In this document: one piece after another, positions 32,270 to 36,694 of the stretch
Numbering within the stretch: the first letter of the stretch is position 1
How the letters are laid out: every line of letters starts with the position of its first letter
DNA from: Lachnospiraceae bacterium
Lineage (GTDB): Bacteria > Bacillota > Clostridia > Lachnospirales > Lachnospiraceae
Assembly: GCA_900770345.1 (NCBI GenBank)
Contig: CAAGKF010000151.1
Location: 1 to 36,694 of the forward strand
Direction: 5' to 3'
DNA length: 36,694 nt
The notes under the pieces: generated by a model
The model's database searches: none
What the model was told of the DNA's origin: nothing
Seen by the model: the letters and a program-made list of their open reading frames with translations, nothing else
Program-made: the position numbers and the translations under genes

Positions 32270-33060
32270 ATTTTGAGAACGTTACCTTCCGGTATCCGGG
32301 AGCTGAACATCCTGCCCTTGAAAATTTAAGCTTTCATATTAATTCGGGTGAATTTGTATCTCTGATCGGAGCCTCCGGCTGTGGAAAATCTACGGTTTTT
32401 CGTCTGGCCTGCGGTCTTTTAAAGCCTTCGGAAGGAAGGATACTGGCAGGAGGAAAGGACATTGCCGGTCTGAAGCAGTGGTGCGGCTATATGCCCCAGA
32501 GGGATCTGCTGTTTCCGTGGAGGACAGTGGAGGAGAATCTGAGGCTGCCCTTAGAGATCAGAGGCGGATTTTCTGCCGGTGAGATGAAGGATATGGTACA
32601 GGAGGCATTGGAAACTGCAGGACTGAAGGACTGGGCCGGTAAGCGGCCTTCGGAGCTTTCCGGCGGCATGCGCCAGAGAGCTGCTTTTGCCAGGACGCTG
32701 CTTACGGGATCAGATCTTCTTCTTCTGGACGAGCCTTTTTCCGCTCTGGATTTCCTGACCCGTGTCACGATGCGGGAATGGCTGCTGGACCAGTGGCAGC
32801 GCAGCAGAAAGACGGTTCTTTTTATCACTCATGATGTGGAGGAGGCGCTGTTTCTCTCAGGGCGTGTACTGGTGATTTCAGAACGTCCTGTCTCCAGGCT
32901 GGAGTCTGTTCCTGTGCCGATGGAGGGAAAACGTACTGTGGAATCTCTGGCTGATCCGGGAATCCAAAAGTTAAAGAATCATCTCATCAGTTTCCTGCGG
33001 ATGAAACAGCCGGATGTGCAGCCGGTTTTTCCGGCTGCGGAAGAAAGCAGGTGCGGATAA
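32263..33060 (+). CDS. thiZ: ABC transporter ATPase for thiamine precursor
   Basis: A 265-residue ATPase of the nitrate/taurine/HMP importer group. Walker A is in LIGASGCGKST, the signature is LSGGMRQRAAFARTLL, Walker B is LLLLDEPFSALD and the switch His is in FITHDVEEAL. It overlaps tenA by seven bases and its stop is directly followed by the permease ATG. It pairs with the permease at 33061 and the binding protein thiY at 24258. Confidence 0.92.
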   Translation: MLDFENVTFRYPGAEHPALENLSFHINSGEFVSLIGASGCGKSTVFRLACGLLKPSEGRILAGGKDIAGLKQWCGYMPQRDLLFPWRTVEENLRLPLEIRGGFSAGEMKDMVQEALETAGLKDWAGKRPSELSGGMRQRAAFARTLLTGSDLLLLDEPFSALDFLTRVTMREWLLDQWQRSRKTVLFITHDVEEALFLSGRVLVISERPVSRLESVPVPMEGKRTVESLADPGIQKLKNHLISFLRMKQPDVQPVFPAAEESRCG

Positions 33061-33816
33061 ATGATAAAGAGGAAAACTGATACGTATCTGCCGTCGGCTC
33101 TGCTGACGGCTGCTCTCCTTATTTTGTGGCAGGCTTTTGCCATGAAGCTGAATGCTGCCTATATCCTGCCGTCTCCGGCGCGGATCCTGAAGCGGCTGTG
33201 GGAGCTTAAGGAGCCGCTTTTTACATCCCACCTTCCGGCGACTATGGAGGTGACGCTGGTGGGACTTTTGATTTCGCTGGTGCTGGGCGTGGGCCTGGCT
33301 CTTCTGATGGATGCCAGTCCGGCAGCGGAGCGTGCCGTTTACCCTTTGGTGGTAGCTTCCCAGACTATTCCTACCACGGCCCTTGCGCCGTTATTTGTTC
33401 TCTGGTTTGGCTATACTATATGGAGCAAGGTACTTGTGACGGTGTTGATGAGCTTCTTTCCGGTGGTCATTACAGTATTTGACGGTTTTCGCTCTGTACG
33501 GACCGATATGCGGGAACTGTTGGAGACCTTCGGAGCCTCACGGAAACAGATATTTTTGAAACTGAAGCTGCCGGCGGCCCTTCCGTTTTTCTTTTCGGCT
33601 CTTAAAATGGCGATTCCGCTGTCGGTGATCGGAGCAGCTATCGGCGAGTGGCTGGGAGCCCAGGAAGGGCTGGGATATTTCAGCCGCCGTATGATGACTC
33701 AGCTGGACGGCGCGGGCGTATTTGCCCCTATACTGCTGCTGAGCATTGCTGCCATGGTGATGGTGGAGCTTGTGACCCTGGCAGAGCGCCATCTGGTCAC
33801 ATGGAGAGGAGAATGA
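33061..33816 (+). CDS. thiX: ABC transporter permease for thiamine precursor
   Basis: A 251-residue membrane protein with six hydrophobic segments, of the SsuC/ThiX type. It starts with a charged tail and SALLTAALLILWQAFA and has the coupling-loop region LLETFGASRKQIFLKLKLPA. The start at 33061 follows the ATPase stop with no gap. Its binding protein is missing from this operon and is supplied by thiY on the other strand about 8 kb away. Confidence 0.92.
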   Translation: MIKRKTDTYLPSALLTAALLILWQAFAMKLNAAYILPSPARILKRLWELKEPLFTSHLPATMEVTLVGLLISLVLGVGLALLMDASPAAERAVYPLVVASQTIPTTALAPLFVLWFGYTIWSKVLVTVLMSFFPVVITVFDGFRSVRTDMRELLETFGASRKQIFLKLKLPAALPFFFSALKMAIPLSVIGAAIGEWLGAQEGLGYFSRRMMTQLDGAGVFAPILLLSIAAMVMVELVTLAERHLVTWRGE

Positions 33817-33847
33817 TCCTAATTTTACAGAAAGAAGGACACGAAAT

Positions 33848-35212
33848 ATGAAGACTGACAGCGCCGGAGCTCAGTACGAGAAGATGACAGGAACGCCCGT
33901 GCACAAACTTGTTGTTACCCTGGGGATCCCCACATCCATCAGTATGCTGGTAACCAATATTTACAATATGGCAGATACCTTTTTTGTCAGCAGTCTGGGA
34001 ACCAGTGCCAGCGGAGCAACGGGCATCGTTTTTGCTCTGATGGCGATCATTCAGGCCTTTGGATTTATGCTGGGTCACGGGGCCGGAAGCAATATCAGCC
34101 GCCAGCTGGGCAGCAGGAACGTGGAAAGCGCCAGAAAATTTGCTTCCACCAGTTTCTTTTTATCCATTTTCTGCGGCAGTGTGATTCTGGTCCTGGGATT
34201 TCTGTTTCAGAATCCGCTGATGCGTCTGCTGGGAAGTACGGATTCAATTCTTCCCTACGCCAGGGATTACAGTACCTTTATTCTGCTGGCCGCTCCGGCC
34301 ATGGCCTCCAGCTGTGTTATGAACAATATTCTCCGTTATGAAGGTAAAGCAGCTTTCGCCATGGTAGGGCTGGCTTCCGGAGGAATCCTGAATATATTCG
34401 GAGATATGCTTTTCATTTTTGGCATGGGAATGGGTGTAAAGGGGGCAGGACTTTCTACAGCGATTTCCCAGTATGTAGGTGCGGCTATTTTATTTTCTCC
34501 CTTTGCCCGGAGAAAGGTTCAGAGCCGTCTGGCATTTAAATATGTGACCCGCAGCTGGAAGGATGTACGCAATATTATTGCTGTCGGGTTTCCGAGCATG
34601 ATGCGTCAGGGGCTTAACAGTATCTCCGTCATGTTCCTGAACCAGTGTGCTTCCGTTTACGGTGATGCGGCCATTGCGGCTATGAGCATTGTATCCAGAG
34701 TGATCAATTTCCTGTTCTGCATCGGACTGGGGCTGGGACAGGGCTTTCAGCCGGTCAGTGCCTTTAATTACGGAGCCAGAAAATACAGCCGTGTGAAAGA
34801 GGCATTTCGCTTTACCTGCAGCTTCAGTATAGCCATCATGTGTGCGGCCGCTTTTTTGGGCGCCTTTTTTGCCGGACCGATCATCACTCTGTTCCGTGAT
34901 GATCCGGAGGTGATTTCTATCGGCACACGGGCTCTCAGACTTCAATGCATTTCACTGCTGTTTCTGCCGGTATCTCTGGGCGGGAATATGCTGTTTCAGA
35001 GTATCGGAAAAAGCGGTCGGGCTACCTTTCTTGCCAGTATCCGAAGCGGCCTCGTCTTTATCCCTGTTCTGCTTATACTGAGCCGCCTCGCAGGTCTGCT
35101 TGGCATTGAAATGTCCCAGATGGTCGCGGATATCATATCGGCGGCAGTTACGATTCCTATGGTAATTTCCTTTTTCGGAAGCCTTCCGGAGGACGGAGAG
35201 GAGGCAAAATAA
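33848..35212 (+). CDS. MATE family efflux transporter
   Basis: A 454-residue membrane protein with twelve hydrophobic segments in two halves. Family stretches are LGIPTSISMLVTNIYNMADT, FGFMLGHGAGSNISRQLGSR and GFPSMMRQGLNSISVMFLNQ. It belongs to a different branch from the MATE gene at 1125. AGAAGGA lies ahead of the ATG. Whether it shares the thi transcript is unclear; 31 bases separate it from thiX and no terminator is seen. Thiamine-related MATE proteins are not something the sequence can confirm. Confidence 0.92.
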   Translation: MKTDSAGAQYEKMTGTPVHKLVVTLGIPTSISMLVTNIYNMADTFFVSSLGTSASGATGIVFALMAIIQAFGFMLGHGAGSNISRQLGSRNVESARKFASTSFFLSIFCGSVILVLGFLFQNPLMRLLGSTDSILPYARDYSTFILLAAPAMASSCVMNNILRYEGKAAFAMVGLASGGILNIFGDMLFIFGMGMGVKGAGLSTAISQYVGAAILFSPFARRKVQSRLAFKYVTRSWKDVRNIIAVGFPSMMRQGLNSISVMFLNQCASVYGDAAIAAMSIVSRVINFLFCIGLGLGQGFQPVSAFNYGARKYSRVKEAFRFTCSFSIAIMCAAAFLGAFFAGPIITLFRDDPEVISIGTRALRLQCISLLFLPVSLGGNMLFQSIGKSGRATFLASIRSGLVFIPVLLILSRLAGLLGIEMSQMVADIISAAVTIPMVISFFGSLPEDGEEAK

Positions 35213-35261
35213 GTAAAGTTTTCGTATTTTTAACGTGTGTTTGTGTGAGGAGACTTTGAGC

Positions 35262-36506
35262 ATGAAAAACCCAAGATTTAAAAATTATATATACTGGGGA
35301 ACAACAGCTCTTGCAGTGATCGCCTGCAGTGTTGCTTTCGGCTTCTTTTTGTCACGGTTCCAGACAGTATCGAAAGCAATCGGTATGGTGGTCGGTGTGC
35401 TGATGCCTGTGATTTACGGCGCTGTTCTGGCTTATCTGATGCTCCCCGTCTATAACAGAACACGTGGGTGGACAGAGAAAAAGCTTGAAAAAAAGTTGAA
35501 AAATCAGAGTGTTGTCACTGCCATCGGCAAATTTACAGGTACGATCATAAGCCTGACGGTTCTTTTTACCATTGTTGCCGGTCTCTGCTGGATGATCATT
35601 CCTCAGGTTTATGACAGTATACTGAGACTGCAGGCCAGTCTGGAGGATTATATCAATAATCTGACTGTCTGGCTTACCAGAACGCTGGAGGACAACCCTG
35701 CTCTGGAGCATGCGGTGATGCCCTATTATGAGCAGATGGTGGAGAAATTTAAGACATGGCTGACCTCGGAAGCGATCCCCAATATGTCTATGATTTTTAA
35801 TCGGCTTTCAACGGGGATTTTGAACGTGTTCACTGTTGTAAAGAATATCCTGATCGGCGTCATTGTGATGGTATATTTCCTGAACATTAAGGAGGTGCTT
35901 TGTGCACAGTCCAAAAAGCTGATCTACAGCCTGATGCGGATCAAGGATGCAAACCGTGTTATAAGCGAAGTGCGTTTTGCCCACAGTGTATTCGGAGGAT
36001 TTATCACAGGAAAGCTTCTGGATTCTCTGATCATCGGGATCATGTGCTTTTTTGCCATGAAATTCATGCGCATGCCCTATATGCTGCTGATCAGCGTGAT
36101 CATCGGCGTTACCAATGTGATCCCGTTCTTCGGTCCATTCATCGGAGCTGTCCCCAGTGCTTTTCTGATCCTGCTGGTAAGTCCGGTGAAGTGTCTGTAT
36201 TTTCTGATCTTTATTCTGGTGCTTCAGCAGTTTGACGGCAATATTCTGGGGCCGAAGATCCTGGGAGATTCCACAGGTCTTCCTAGTTTCTGGGTTCTGT
36301 TCTCCATTCTGCTTTTCGGTGGATTAATGGGGTTTGTAGGCATGATCATTGCCGTTCCGGCCTTTGCTGTTATCTATCGTCTGGTGGGCTATTATACCAG
36401 ACACGCGCTGGAGAAGAAGCAGCTTTCTTCCGATACGGAGGATTATAAGAATCTGGATTATATTGATGAGGAGAATCGTACTTTTGTGGAACGGAAGGAG
36501 GATTAG
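35262..36506 (+). CDS. AI-2E family transporter
   Basis: A 414-residue membrane protein of the AI-2E/PerM family. It has an N-terminal pair of membrane segments, an extended middle region (about 100-200) with amphipathic helices, and C-terminal segments with GVTNVIPFFGPFIGAVPSAF and LQQFDGNILGPKILGDSTGL, which are family hallmarks. Members are linked to autoinducer-2 export or sodium/proton exchange; which applies here is unknown. The ATG at 35262 has GTGAGGAGAC ahead; a GTG nine codons earlier is less likely. It ends in a charged tail. Confidence 0.92.
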   Translation: MKNPRFKNYIYWGTTALAVIACSVAFGFFLSRFQTVSKAIGMVVGVLMPVIYGAVLAYLMLPVYNRTRGWTEKKLEKKLKNQSVVTAIGKFTGTIISLTVLFTIVAGLCWMIIPQVYDSILRLQASLEDYINNLTVWLTRTLEDNPALEHAVMPYYEQMVEKFKTWLTSEAIPNMSMIFNRLSTGILNVFTVVKNILIGVIVMVYFLNIKEVLCAQSKKLIYSLMRIKDANRVISEVRFAHSVFGGFITGKLLDSLIIGIMCFFAMKFMRMPYMLLISVIIGVTNVIPFFGPFIGAVPSAFLILLVSPVKCLYFLIFILVLQQFDGNILGPKILGDSTGLPSFWVLFSILLFGGLMGFVGMIIAVPAFAVIYRLVGYYTRHALEKKQLSSDTEDYKNLDYIDEENRTFVERKED

Positions 36507-36515
36507 CCGGTCAGA

Positions 36516-36692
36516 GTGAAAAAGATTCTGAATAGTAATGAAATTTTTTCAGATCGTCATTTCAGTCTCCGTAGGTCTGCGGCAGTTATCATCCATACGG
36601 GAAAGATTCTTTCGCGTGCGTCTGTCCGGGATACGGATGAGGCTTCTGCTCCTCCTGAAAAGCAGTTGTCAGGCGCTGCTACGATATCATAG
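36516..36692 (+). pseudogene. short frame resembling a Nudix hydrolase N-terminus
   Basis: A GTG at 36516 opens a 58-codon frame ending in TAG at 36690. The part FSDRHFSLRRSAAVIIHTGKIL resembles the first strands of Nudix proteins when split around its core, and AAGGAGG (36495-36501) precedes it. After about residue 38 the similarity is lost and no Nudix box is reached before the stop. It may be a frameshifted or truncated Nudix gene continuing beyond the window, or chance. Confidence 0.3.
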
Positions 36693-36694
36693 AA

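Noticed and set aside
1..36694. CRISPR arrays, insertion sequences, prophage or integrase genes
   Set aside because: No regular repeat-spacer pattern, transposase-like protein or attachment-site duplication was seen; the only repeats are short hairpins.

Overview
The window looks like chromosome of an anaerobic, gut-type Firmicute of the Clostridia, most likely Lachnospiraceae. This rests on strong AGGAGG-type ribosome sites, TTGACA-17-TATAAT-type promoters, moderate GC, TRAP, mannose-family PTS and ECF transporters, MATE pumps, and many genes for host-glycan sugars. I see no rRNA, tRNA, CRISPR array, phage or transposase gene. The organism assignment is inference.

Left part (1-9850). An alpha/beta hydrolase and a MATE pump come first. 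A minus-strand operon follows, read right to left: GH31 alpha-glycosidase, dctP, dctQ, dctM (a complete TRAP transporter) and a LysR regulator. A divergent AraC-type regulator lies on the other side of a shared promoter region. The GH31 promoter carries a LacI-type palindrome.

Sulfated-glycan part (9990-17900). A divergent GntR/UTRA regulator faces an operon of sulfatase, PTS EIIA, EIIC, EIID, second sulfatase, a PHP-like DUF3604 protein and PTS EIIB. None of the three enzymes has a signal peptide. The picture is import and phosphorylation of a sulfated sugar or small glycan by the PTS, followed by desulfation and a further cut in the cytoplasm. This is the best candidate here for an undescribed system.

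Middle (18000-24260). A DUF554 membrane protein is followed by a decayed MATE fragment. Next is a second TRAP operon (dctP-dctQ-dctM) with its own LacI/CcpA-like operator. A minus-strand pair then encodes an ECF substrate-binding (S) subunit and a uridine-kinase-like protein with an extra N-terminal domain; the pair is preceded by a roughly 210-nt structured leader I could not assign to a known riboswitch.

Thiamine and sialic acid part (24258-33816). thiY (minus strand) sits behind a clear TPP riboswitch and terminator. Its partners tenA-thiZ-thiX lie about 6 kb away on the plus strand without a visible TPP riboswitch. Between them is a complete sialic acid catabolic operon: nanE, nanA, sodium:solute symporter, yhcH, nanK and an RpiR regulator. 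The layout looks as if the nan operon entered a divergent thiamine-precursor locus.

Right end (33848-36694). A second intact MATE pump, an AI-2E family membrane protein and a short reading frame resembling a Nudix N-terminus. Taken together, the window is a host-glycan foraging region (sialic acid, sulfated sugars, acidic sugars through TRAP) mixed with vitamin salvage and efflux functions.
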